DNA from: JAQVOO01 sp964524755
GTDB taxonomy: Bacteria > Spirochaetota > Spirochaetia > Sphaerochaetales > Sphaerochaetaceae
DNA length: 5,594 bases
Reading direction: 5' to 3'
Assembly: GCA_964524755.1 (NCBI GenBank)
Contig: CAZGDR010000080.1
Coordinates: forward strand, 1-5,594
Notes under the pieces: generated by a model
What the model was told of the DNA's origin: nothing
The model's database searches: none
The model's input: the letters and a program-made list of their open reading frames with translations, nothing else
Shown here: positions 1-5,594 of the stretch, piece after piece
How the letters are laid out: each line of letters begins with the position of its first letter
Position numbering within the stretch: position 1 is the stretch's first letter
Made by a program: the position numbers and the translations under genes

Positions 1-312
1 GTCGAGAGAAGAACGACTTCATCTAGTGCCCCGTTTGTCCTGAATGTATGGCTGGCTTAATTCAACAAATTTTTATTTTAGTTCAAACAAAAATAACTCG
101 TTCCGCTATTATGTAGCATACAACTCCATTACACCAGGTGGATCTATTACTCTTATTTCGTCAACAATGATAAGTTCCCCGCTAGTAGTAGTCTTGAAAA
201 TTATGAAATCTATGGCGAAATACGGATATATATCGCTAGTGGTACCCAATATTATGCTATGCCTCCTGATACCTATAGCTCGAAAATATATTGTTTTGTT
301 ACTACCGATTAA
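1..312 (+). pseudogene. Possible frame-disrupted gene tail, function unknown
   Basis: I do not recognise a family. From 97 to the TAA at 310-312, frame 1 reads as credible protein rich in Tyr and Ser (for example GEIRIYIASGTQYY and PPDTYSSKIYCFVTTD at the end). It has no ATG before the one at about 256 and is blocked upstream by stops at 58, 79 and 94. Frame 2 is open over that blocked stretch and reads similarly (STNFYFSSNKNNSFRYYV), while frame 1 is again open over 1-57. One shift near 44-50 and an opposite one near 137-150 would give about 100 continuous residues running in from the left edge. Decay, sequencing error or chance are all possible. A plus-strand gene ending here would fit the two-way terminator that follows. 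The 125-codon open frame 44-421 runs through that terminator and is not favoured as a real gene. Confidence 0.3.
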
Positions 313-339
313 TGTAAAGATTTATCCTCAAGCGCGGCA

Positions 340-357
340 TTACAACTTTTGTTGTAG
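340..357. repeat. Small 6-bp stem-loop
   Basis: TACAAC (341-346) and GTTGTA (351-356) pair perfectly around a TTTT loop. The flanking T340/G357 could add a wobble pair in a plus-strand transcript. There is no GC-rich stem and no U-run after it, so it is a weak structure. It may assist the stronger terminator about 35 bp downstream or mean nothing. Confidence 0.35.
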
Positions 358-389
358 GCGGAGACTTTTACCTCGTCCGAGCTATAAGT

Positions 390-430
390 ACAAAACCCCT
401 AACAACATAGAATTGTATTAGGGGTTTTGT
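390..430. terminator. Bidirectional rho-independent terminator
   Basis: ACAAAACCCCTAA (390-402) is the exact reverse complement of TTAGGGGTTTTGT (418-430), a 13-bp perfect stem. CAA 403-405 can pair with TTG 413-415 past a 2-nt bulge, leaving a 7-nt loop. Read on either strand, a CCCC/GGGG core is followed by TTTTGT, so the U-run is built into the stem and the element can work both ways. On the minus strand it lies 19 bp beyond the permease stop and closes the transporter operon. On the plus strand it follows the broken reading frame ending at 312. Confidence 0.85.
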
Positions 431-448
431 TACAGTGAAGGTATTGAC

Positions 449-1618
449 TTAGTTTCTACCTTTATTCTTGGTGGTGACGTCAAAAAGAACTGCACCGAGT
501 AGAACGAGGCCTTTAATCGTTTGCTGCCAGTCTACACTAACTCCCATTATGGACATCCCGTTATTGAGGACACCCATGACAAGCCCCCCCACAATAGCTC
601 CAACAATAGTCCCGATTCCACCGCTCGCACTTGCTCCACCAATAAAACAAGAAGCGATAGCATCAAGTTCAAACATCGTTCCCGCTTTAGGGGTAGCGGC
701 ATTCAGTCTTCCCGCAACAACCAATCCGGCAAGGGCCGAAAGTAACCCCATGTTTGTATAGACAAGGAACATAACCTTTTTGGTTTTTACCCCAGAGAGT
801 TGAGCTGCTTTCTCATTCCCCCCTAAGGCATAAATGTGGCGTCCAATAATTGTGCGTTGTGTAATAAACGTATAGATAACAATTAATAGAACGAGGAGGA
901 TGAGGATTATAGGGATTCCATTGTAATTAGCTAAACTAACTGTCAATAGATTTATGCCGATAATTATCAAAACAATTTTTGAAATATCGGCCCAGAGCGG
1001 GGCGGCACCAAAATCGTATTTCTTTTGAGTTTTTCGGTTTTGCAGGACCATAATGATAAACCCTATCGAGATGATAATGCCAAAAGCTAAAGCTAATACA
1101 TTAAGTCCGCCAATCCTCACATCCCGTCCTGGTAAATACCCAGCAGCAATAGCCTGAAATGATTTTGGAAATGGAGCTTTTGTTTGGCCTTGGAGAATGA
1201 CCATAGTCAAACCACGCCAGATTAACATTCCGGCTAAGGTGACAATAAATGCTGGAATTCGCATATATGCAATAAAGTAGCCATGGAATGCTCCAACTAA
1301 TATCCCAATTATGAGGGCGGCAAGAATCGTGAGGGCAACAGGGAAATGCCAATCAACCATCATAATAGCCGACACCGCTCCTACAAAGGCCACGACAGAC
1401 CCAACAGACAAGTCAATGTTTCCGGTTAAAATACAGAGCAACATGCCAGTTGCTAATATAAGTACATAGGCATTTTGGAGCACGATATTATTAATATTCA
1501 TTGACCTAAACAAAATACCATCTGTAAGTATCTGGAATAGAATCATGATGAATACAAGGGCTGTAAACATCCCGTTTTTTCTAATATTTTTCTTTATTGT
1601 TTTAAGAATCGATGACAT
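449..1618 (-). CDS. gguB: Monosaccharide ABC transporter permease (GguB/XylH type)
   Basis: This is the integral membrane channel subunit of a CUT2-family sugar importer and would dimerise in the inner membrane. The 389-residue length matches GguB/XylH/MmsB permeases, which are longer than RbsC. About ten hydrophobic segments are visible, roughly at residues 18-36, 46-65, 72-88, 92-116, 122-141, 171-193, 212-230, 234-252, 282-304 and 317-380 (the last covering more than one). Family motifs are GNIDLSVGS (66-74), the EAA-like cytoplasmic loop GGNEKAAQLSGV (266-277), which contacts the ATPase, and ELDAIASCFIGGASASGG (317-334). A basic, Lys-rich N-terminus precedes the first segment. The ATG at 1618 has AAGGAGT at 1630-1624, inside the end of the ATPase gene, whose stop is 3 bp upstream, so translation is probably coupled. 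Sugar specificity cannot be read from the permease. Confidence 0.93.
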   Translation of the reverse strand: MSSILKTIKKNIRKNGMFTALVFIMILFQILTDGILFRSMNINNIVLQNAYVLILATGMLLCILTGNIDLSVGSVVAFVGAVSAIMMVDWHFPVALTILAALIIGILVGAFHGYFIAYMRIPAFIVTLAGMLIWRGLTMVILQGQTKAPFPKSFQAIAAGYLPGRDVRIGGLNVLALAFGIIISIGFIIMVLQNRKTQKKYDFGAAPLWADISKIVLIIIGINLLTVSLANYNGIPIILILLVLLIVIYTFITQRTIIGRHIYALGGNEKAAQLSGVKTKKVMFLVYTNMGLLSALAGLVVAGRLNAATPKAGTMFELDAIASCFIGGASASGGIGTIVGAIVGGLVMGVLNNGMSIMGVSVDWQQTIKGLVLLGAVLFDVTTKNKGRN

Positions 1619-1621
1619 GCG

Positions 1622-3166
1622 CTACTCCTTCACTGTCGCTTTCTGATGTCGTATTATAGTTTTCATAATGGTCTCTTGATTTGCTTCCTTGTTATTTAGA
1701 CATCCAATTACTTGGCCATCGTTTACTACATAAATTCGATCACACATACCAAGGAGCTCGGGGAGCTCGCTACTAATCATCACAATTCCTTTCCCTTCAG
1801 AGGCAAGTTTGTTGATAATTGTATAGATTTCATATTTAGCACCAACGTCTATGCCTCTTGTCGGTTCATCAAGGAGAAAGACATCAGCATCAGTCATGAG
1901 CCACTTGCTTAAGACTACTTTCTGTTGATTACCACCCGAAAGGCTTTCTACTACTTGGTGTACACCTGTACATCGTACAGCTAGTTGGTCTCTATAAAAG
2001 TTAGCCCATCTTATTTCATCGTTAAGATTTAGAACTCCTCTAGGGGCTATTTTTTTTAAATTAGCTAAACTTATGTTTGTTTTAATATCATTAATAATTA
2101 CTAACCCATATTGCTTTCTATCTTCGGTTACGTAGGCAATTTTATTGTTGATAGCATCACTGACATTCATTATCGAGATGGGGTTACCATCCTTATATAT
2201 AGAACCTGAATGCTTTTTCCCATACGATCTACCGAAAACACTCATCGCAATTTCTGTTCTACCTGCTCCCATGAGTCCGGCGAATCCCACCACTTCTCCT
2301 GCTCCTACATAAAAAGAGACATCTTTAATAACTTTCTTATCTTCTTGTAGGGTATCATAAACAGACCAGTTATCAACTCTAAAAACTTCTTTGCCCACTG
2401 TGTGTTTCCGTTTAGGCCATCTGTCTGTAATAGACCGACCCACCATGCTTCGCACAATGCGATCTTCGTGTATCTCTTCTTCCTTTTTATTAATGGTTTC
2501 AATAACTGCCCCGTCACGAATAATGGTGATTTGGTCAGCCACCCGCTCAACTTCATTGAGCTTATGGGAAATAAGGATACTGGTAACTCCTGCTTTTTTT
2601 AAACCTAATAGCAGATTTAATAGTTTTGTTGACTCTTCATCATTTAATGCGGCTGTAGGCTCATCAAGAATGAGAAGCTTCACGTGTTTTGAGAGGGCCT
2701 TAGCAATCTCTACAAGTTGTTGTTTGCCCACGCCAATATCACGGATAAGTGTCCCTGGGTTTTCACCTAGGCCTACTTTCCGTAATAATTTCATGGCTTC
2801 TCTGGACGTAGTATTCCAGTTAATGATTCCTTTCGTAGCTTGTTCATTACCTAAGAATATATTTTCACTAATCGAAAGATCGGGGATGAGTGCTAATTCT
2901 TGGTGAATAATTACTATCCCTAATTCTTCACTATCTTTAATGGATTTAAATGAACAGTGTTTACCCTGGAAAATGATATTGCCTGTGTACGTTCCGATTG
3001 GGTATACACCGGAAAGAACGTTCATGAGAGTTGATTTACCAGCTCCGTTTTCTCCAACTAGAGCATGTATCTCTCCTTCTCGAACTTCCATAGAGACTTT
3101 ATCTAAGGCTTTGACTCCAGTAAATTCCTTGGTAATCTCTTCCATTTTAAGGATAACTTTTGACAT
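1622..3166 (-). CDS. gguA: Sugar ABC transporter double-domain ATPase (GguA/XylG/MmsA type)
   Basis: This cytoplasmic subunit powers uptake by ATP hydrolysis. Its 514 residues form two fused nucleotide-binding domains, as in all CUT2 systems. Domain 1 has Walker A GENGAGKST (38-46), Q-loop Q89 in IIHQEL, a degenerate signature GVGKQQ (145-150), Walker B LLILDEP (164-170) and switch H201. Domain 2 has the family's altered Walker A GLMGAGRTE (297-305, Arg for Lys), TEDRK (347-351), an intact signature LSGGNQQK (409-416) and Walker B FLLDEPTRGID (430-440). This asymmetry, with a weak signature in one half and a Lys-less P-loop in the other, is normal for the family, so one composite site probably does the work. 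The ATG at 3166 has AAAAGG at 3179-3174, 7 nt away. It lies 76 bp after the binding protein gene and 3 bp before the permease gene. Confidence 0.95.
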   Translation of the reverse strand: MSKVILKMEEITKEFTGVKALDKVSMEVREGEIHALVGENGAGKSTLMNVLSGVYPIGTYTGNIIFQGKHCSFKSIKDSEELGIVIIHQELALIPDLSISENIFLGNEQATKGIINWNTTSREAMKLLRKVGLGENPGTLIRDIGVGKQQLVEIAKALSKHVKLLILDEPTAALNDEESTKLLNLLLGLKKAGVTSILISHKLNEVERVADQITIIRDGAVIETINKKEEEIHEDRIVRSMVGRSITDRWPKRKHTVGKEVFRVDNWSVYDTLQEDKKVIKDVSFYVGAGEVVGFAGLMGAGRTEIAMSVFGRSYGKKHSGSIYKDGNPISIMNVSDAINNKIAYVTEDRKQYGLVIINDIKTNISLANLKKIAPRGVLNLNDEIRWANFYRDQLAVRCTGVHQVVESLSGGNQQKVVLSKWLMTDADVFLLDEPTRGIDVGAKYEIYTIINKLASEGKGIVMISSELPELLGMCDRIYVVNDGQVIGCLNNKEANQETIMKTIIRHQKATVKE

Positions 3167-3206
3167 ATTTCAACCTTTTTGACTGATGCGTACCAAATCA
3201 ATAGAT

Positions 3207-3230
3207 GGGTGCCTTCTTGATAAGGCACCC
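3207..3230 (-). repeat. Intercistronic stem-loop between binding protein and ATPase genes
   Basis: GGGTGCCTT (3207-3215) pairs perfectly with AAGGCACCC (3222-3230) around a 6-nt loop, and AT/AT can extend the stem past a bulged C at 3231. On the transcribed minus strand the stem is followed by CATCTATTGATTTG, which has no U-run, so it is a poor terminator. It begins 13 bp after the binding protein stop. In other sugar and maltose importers, hairpins at this place protect the upstream mRNA segment and raise binding protein levels over membrane subunits. That role is inferred here. Confidence 0.75.
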
Positions 3231-3242
3231 CATGATTTGCTC

Positions 3243-4325
3243 TTATAAACCGAGTTGTTTTTTGGTGTAGTATCCTGTGTCGATAAGAGCTGCTTCCCAG
3301 TTGTTAATATCAACAGAAACAGGAACTTCTAGGTATGAAGGAACAATAAATACTCCATTATCATAGGTCGTTGTGTCATTGATTTCTGGCGTTGTTCCTT
3401 TGAGAACTGCATCTACCATGTCAGAGGCTCTCTTTGCTAATGTTCTCGTATCTTTGAATACAGTGTGGGCCTGTTCACCTGCAAATATGGATTTAATGGA
3501 GGGGATTTCAGCATCCTGACCAGTAACAATAGGCATACCAGTTTTAGCACTATAGCCAACGCTCTTTAATGAAGAGAGAATTCCAATCGAGATTCCGTCA
3601 TACGGAGAAAGTACTGCGTGAATTTTTTTGTCGGTATAATGAGCTGTGAGGATGTTATCCATTCTCTGTTGTGCAGTAGCTCCGTCCCAGCGTAATGTTG
3701 CGACTTTACCAAAGTCTGTTTGGCCGGACACAACTACAAGTTGACCCTTATCTATATAAGGTTGTAACACACTCATTCCGCCATCGAAGAAGTAGTAGGC
3801 GTTAGTGTCATCAGGCGACCCACCAAAGAGTTCAATGTTGAAAGGACCTTTTCCACTCTTTAAGTCCAATGCTTTTTCGATATATTCGCCTTGTTGGACA
3901 CCTACTAAAAAGTTATCAAATGTGGCGTAGTAACTTACATGTGGAGAGTTTTTGATGAGTCTATCGTAAGCAATGACCTTCACATTATTTTCGGCAGCTT
4001 GGTCTAACACGTTTGTAAGCGATTCACCGTCAATGGATGCGATAACAAGGACGTCAGCACCTTTCACGATCATGTTCTCAATTTGTGAAACTTGTGCGTC
4101 AATATTATCTTCTGCATATTGTAAATCTACCTTATAACCCCGCTCCTCCAAAATGTCTTTCATGTAGTTTCCATCTTGAATCCATCTTTGCGAAGATTGT
4201 GTAGGCATCGCAATCCCTACAACTTTTTTTGCACCAGCCTCTGCTTGGCCAGCGCCGAAAATTGGGCTCACAACTAGGGCCGTGAGGACAATTAACAACA
4301 GAGAAACAAACAAAACTTTCTTCAT
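3243..4325 (-). CDS. chvE: Periplasmic monosaccharide-binding protein (ChvE type)
   Basis: This is the secreted receptor that binds a monosaccharide and delivers it to the permease. The 360 residues fit the periplasmic-binding-protein type I fold. Residues 1-26 are a signal peptide (MKK, a long hydrophobic core, then SPIFGA). There is no Cys in a lipobox, so a soluble periplasmic protein is expected. Stretches I recall from ChvE include the PTQSSQRW region (41-48), QIENMIVKGADVLVIASIDG (81-100), AYDRLI (119-124), YYATFDN (132-138), LRWDGATAQQRMDN (211-224), LSPYDGISIGI (239-249), TGQDAE (268-273) and VFKDTR (289-294). The resemblance is closer to ChvE than to RbsB or XylF. ChvE proteins take several aldoses such as galactose, glucose, arabinose and xylose; the ligand here is not determinable by eye. 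It is the first gene of the operon, and its ATG has AGGAGT at 4336-4331 upstream. Confidence 0.93.
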   Translation of the reverse strand: MKKVLFVSLLLIVLTALVVSPIFGAGQAEAGAKKVVGIAMPTQSSQRWIQDGNYMKDILEERGYKVDLQYAEDNIDAQVSQIENMIVKGADVLVIASIDGESLTNVLDQAAENNVKVIAYDRLIKNSPHVSYYATFDNFLVGVQQGEYIEKALDLKSGKGPFNIELFGGSPDDTNAYYFFDGGMSVLQPYIDKGQLVVVSGQTDFGKVATLRWDGATAQQRMDNILTAHYTDKKIHAVLSPYDGISIGILSSLKSVGYSAKTGMPIVTGQDAEIPSIKSIFAGEQAHTVFKDTRTLAKRASDMVDAVLKGTTPEINDTTTYDNGVFIVPSYLEVPVSVDINNWEAALIDTGYYTKKQLGL

Positions 4326-4346
4326 ATTTCACTCCTTTATATGATT

Positions 4347-4398
4347 ACGAAAGCATTACATCATGTATTCGAACGAATACGAAACTGTTTTCTTTCGT
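4347..4398. promoter_or_regulatory. Concentric inverted repeats in the operon leader, candidate operator
   Basis: The inner palindrome GTATTCGAACGAATAC (4365-4380) has 7-bp arms around a central AA. An outer pair, ACGAAAG (4347-4353) and CTTTCGT (4392-4398), has 7-bp perfect arms, and both pairs share the same centre at 4372.5. The element lies about 2-54 bp downstream of the predicted operon start site (near 4400) and ahead of the ribosome-binding site. This suits a roadblock operator or, less likely, a leader RNA hairpin. A further ACGAAA at 4379-4384 also pairs with TTTCGT 4393-4398. Nothing visible says which regulator binds; the DeoR-family protein encoded next door is the first candidate. 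Confidence 0.55.
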
Positions 4399-4464
4399 TT
4401 GTGTATATTATGTGAGTATAAGTTTTCACAAGTCAAGTATTATTTTTATTTTTACTTTCATTTG
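4392..4464. repeat. Direct repeat CTTTCRTTTG, one copy per promoter
   Basis: CTTTCGTTTG (4392-4401) and CTTTCATTTG (4455-4464) match at 9 of 10 bases, with starts 63 bp apart, about six helical turns. The left copy covers the predicted operon start site. The right copy is 11 bp upstream of the regulator's -35 box. The TTTCRTTT core resembles the T-rich, Cyt/Gua-punctuated sites reported for DeoR-family regulators such as AgaR. Assignment as DeoR operator half-sites is inference. Confidence 0.5.
4407..4436 (-). promoter_or_regulatory. Sigma-70-like promoter of the transporter operon
   Basis: On the minus strand, TTGACT (4436-4431) is followed after 18 bp by CATAAT (4412-4407), giving an expected start near 4400 and a leader of about 75 nt before the binding protein ATG. 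Directly upstream of the -35, the minus strand is A-rich (AAAAATAAAAATAATAC, 4453-4437), resembling an UP element. An inverted pair TGTGA/TCACA (4411-4415, 4426-4430) sits inside the spacer. Confidence 0.65.
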
Positions 4465-4492
4465 ATTTTTCTCTATTGATATGTGAATATAA
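4411..4492. repeat. Direct repeat TGTGARTATAA, one copy per promoter spacer
   Basis: TGTGAGTATAA (4411-4421) and TGTGAATATAA (4482-4492) match at 10 of 11 bases, 71 bp apart. The left copy lies in the -10/-35 spacer of the operon promoter. The right copy lies in the spacer of the regulator promoter, directly after its -35. Both copies are on the plus strand downstream of a CTTTCRTTTG repeat, with gaps of 9 and 17 bp. They could be part of a two-part binding site or a duplicated promoter block. Confidence 0.5.
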
Positions 4493-4504
4493 CCTCCGTA
4501 TAAT
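4476..4504 (+). promoter_or_regulatory. Sigma-70-like promoter of the regulator gene
   Basis: TTGATA (4476-4481), a 17-bp spacer and a perfect TATAAT (4499-4504) predict a start near 4511. That leaves only about 12 nt before the ATG at 4523. Its -35 is 39 bp from the -35 of the divergent operon promoter, close enough for one protein to affect both. Confidence 0.75.
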
Positions 4505-4522
4505 CAAAACAGTAGGTATCAG

Positions 4523-5311
4523 ATGTACGCAATTGAAAGAAAACGGATCATAAAAGAGTATTTAAAAGAACATAATCAAGTGCAAGTACAGGAGCTCAGT
4601 AGGATTTTAGATGTCTCAGAGGTAACAGTACGCCGAGACCTTGAATTCCTTGAGAAAGAAGGGCTCCTTACTAGAACGCATGGTGGGGCCATTCTCAACA
4701 GTAGTAGTGAACAGCATGATCTCTTTACCCTGTTTGAACCAGCAGAGGATACGGCCTATTACGATAAGATTGCGACTGCCGCCCTTAAGTTTATTGAGGA
4801 TGGAGATGTTATCATGCTGACTAATGGTGAGACAAATGCAATCATAGCTTCTCGCTTAGATGAGAGAAAACAGGTGAAGGTACTCACCAACGATGTCACA
4901 ATTGCCTTAAAAATTGCTTTACAGCCAAACAACCAGGTGGTCTTACTTGGTGGCGATTTGCACAAAACTGACATAGCGCTCTATGGTTCCATCACCCTTC
5001 TTAGTATGGAAAGGTTCTTTGTCCACCATCTTTTTGTAGAAGTTGATGGGATTAACGCCTCCTTGCAAGCAACAGTACATAGTCAAGAAAAAGCAGACCT
5101 CATCTTAAAAGCAATGCAGTTATGTGAAAATGTAACTTTTATCTGTCCTTCCAAACGCTTTAATACGAGTGCATTCTTTTTATTGGGGAAGGTTTCTCTG
5201 GCTAAAAGGGTTATTACCGATAATGAAGTGAGTGATGAATATAAAGAGAAACTTTTTTCAAACAATATAGCGCTATTTACGTCTGCAGCTCCTTTTGAGG
5301 GTACTAGATGA
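4523..5311 (+). CDS. DeoR-family transcriptional regulator
   Basis: This is a DNA-binding regulator, usually a repressor released by a phosphorylated sugar. The 262 residues match the family (about 250-260). The N-terminal winged helix is canonical: ERKRIIKEYL (5-14), VSEVTVRRDLEFLE (31-44) and the GLLTRTHGGA hinge (47-56). The C-terminal domain keeps VLTNDVTIALKI (120-131), LLGGDLH (141-147), FVEVDGIN (171-178) and VITDNEVSDEY (230-240). It departs at two usual effector-binding spots: TNGETN (100-105) stands where S/D-G-T-T is typical, and CPSKRF (208-213) where aDsSKfg is typical. The effector may thus be unusual or binding weakened. The start fits the MxxxERxxxI pattern. The Shine-Dalgarno is only AGG (4514-4516) with a very short leader. 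The divergent repeat-rich promoter region suggests control of itself and the transporter operon. Confidence 0.93.
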   Translation: MYAIERKRIIKEYLKEHNQVQVQELSRILDVSEVTVRRDLEFLEKEGLLTRTHGGAILNSSSEQHDLFTLFEPAEDTAYYDKIATAALKFIEDGDVIMLTNGETNAIIASRLDERKQVKVLTNDVTIALKIALQPNNQVVLLGGDLHKTDIALYGSITLLSMERFFVHHLFVEVDGINASLQATVHSQEKADLILKAMQLCENVTFICPSKRFNTSAFFLLGKVSLAKRVITDNEVSDEYKEKLFSNNIALFTSAAPFEGTR

Positions 5312-5594
5312 ATACAAATACGATAGCATTACAAGCTGTAAATCTGAATAAATCGTTTAAAGATTTTTCTTTAAAGAATGTCTCAATTGACCTTCATTAT
5401 GGCGAAGTACATGTTATTGTAGGTGAAAATGGATCTGGTAAATCAACGCTAATGAAGTTGCTCTGTGGATGGCACTTTCTCGATAGTGGGAAAATAATTT
5501 TAAACGAAAAGAAAGAAATTACTCTCCAATCTATCACAGAAGGCCATAAACATGGAATTTTCTACATAAACCAAGATGTTGAATTCTTCGATAA
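5308..5594 (+). CDS. Second sugar-type ABC transporter ATPase, 5' part only
   Basis: Only the first 95 codons are present. They read as the start of a nucleotide-binding domain like domain 1 of CUT2 sugar ATPases (RbsA/MglA/GguA): Walker A GENGSGKST (39-47), MKLLCGWHFLDSGKI (49-63) and a Q-loop region IFYINQDVEF (84-93, Q89). The usual IHQEL after the Q-loop is replaced by INQDV, so it is divergent from the gguA-type protein to its left. The ATG overlaps the regulator's TGA as ATGA, and GAGGG (5297-5301) stands 6 nt upstream, so the start is well supported and translation is probably coupled to the regulator. Whether it has two fused domains, and which permease it serves, lies outside the window. 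The regulator likely controls it as part of its own operon. Confidence 0.85.
   Translation, partial: MNTNTIALQAVNLNKSFKDFSLKNVSIDLHYGEVHVIVGENGSGKSTLMKLLCGWHFLDSGKIILNEKKEITLQSITEGHKHGIFYINQDVEFFD

Noticed and set aside
44..421. Open frame of 125 codons on the plus strand as an intact gene
   Set aside because: It runs into the terminator hairpin, its second half is low-quality protein, and frame 1 looks more like coding sequence over 145-312.
584..590. Run of seven C (seven G in the permease coding strand) as a phase-variation tract
   Set aside because: It encodes the conserved glycines of the permease's C-terminal region, is short, and the frame is intact; slippage cannot be claimed from one sequence.
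2050..2057. Run of eight A in the ATPase coding strand as a programmed frameshift site
   Set aside because: The frame is normal through it (Lys-Lys-Ile), there is no alternative useful product, and such runs are common in AT-rich genes.
2391..2906. 171-codon open frame opposite the ATPase gene
   Set aside because: It is an antisense shadow of a clearly conserved gene, with composition unlike a real protein and no promoter or ribosome-binding site noticed.
4411..4430. TGTGA...TCACA as a CRP/cAMP-type site
   Set aside because: The half-sites are 10 bp apart rather than the 6 bp of CRP sites, and it sits inside the promoter spacer where an activator would not be expected.
4491..4504. GGAGG on the minus strand as a ribosome-binding site for a small minus-strand gene upstream of the operon
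   Set aside because: No ATG, GTG or TTG stands at a suitable distance, and it lies upstream of the operon promoter.

Overview
The window carries one complete three-gene sugar import operon on the minus strand. A divergently transcribed DeoR-family regulator follows on the plus strand, overlapped by the first 95 codons of a second sugar ABC ATPase gene cut by the window end. Base composition is moderately AT-rich by eye. The binding protein has a plain signal peptide ending in GAGQAEA with no lipobox cysteine, a style common in Sphaerochaeta/Spirochaeta-like spirochaetes. Spirochaetota is therefore my best guess for the host, but it is inference and a Gram-negative-type envelope is all that is strongly suggested.

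Layout, left to right. Positions 1-389 hold no intact gene. A Tyr/Ser-rich reading frame ending at 312 looks like the tail of a plus-strand gene whose frame is broken. A 13-bp stem hairpin at 390-430 is a two-way terminator between that tail and the minus-strand operon. The operon reads right to left: binding protein (4325-3243), a 76-bp gap with a 9-bp stem hairpin, double-domain ATPase (3166-1622), then permease (1618-449), which starts 3 bp after the ATPase gene ends. All three match the ChvE-GguA-GguB (multiple monosaccharide, CUT2) transporter type.

The 197-bp divergent region (4326-4522) has a good sigma-70-like promoter on each strand and unusually dense repeats. There are two imperfect direct repeats, each with one copy at each promoter. 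There is also a pair of concentric inverted repeats in the operon leader. This is the most interesting non-coding part of the window and probably the control switch for both directions.

The regulator gene (4523-5311) has a canonical DeoR helix-turn-helix but departs from family consensus in its effector domain. It overlaps the next gene by ATGA (5308), so regulator and second ATPase are probably co-translated. A plausible reading is that one sugar-phosphate-responsive regulator controls a monosaccharide importer on one side and a second ABC system, partly outside the window, on the other. I see no evidence of phage, IS elements, CRISPR or RNA genes.
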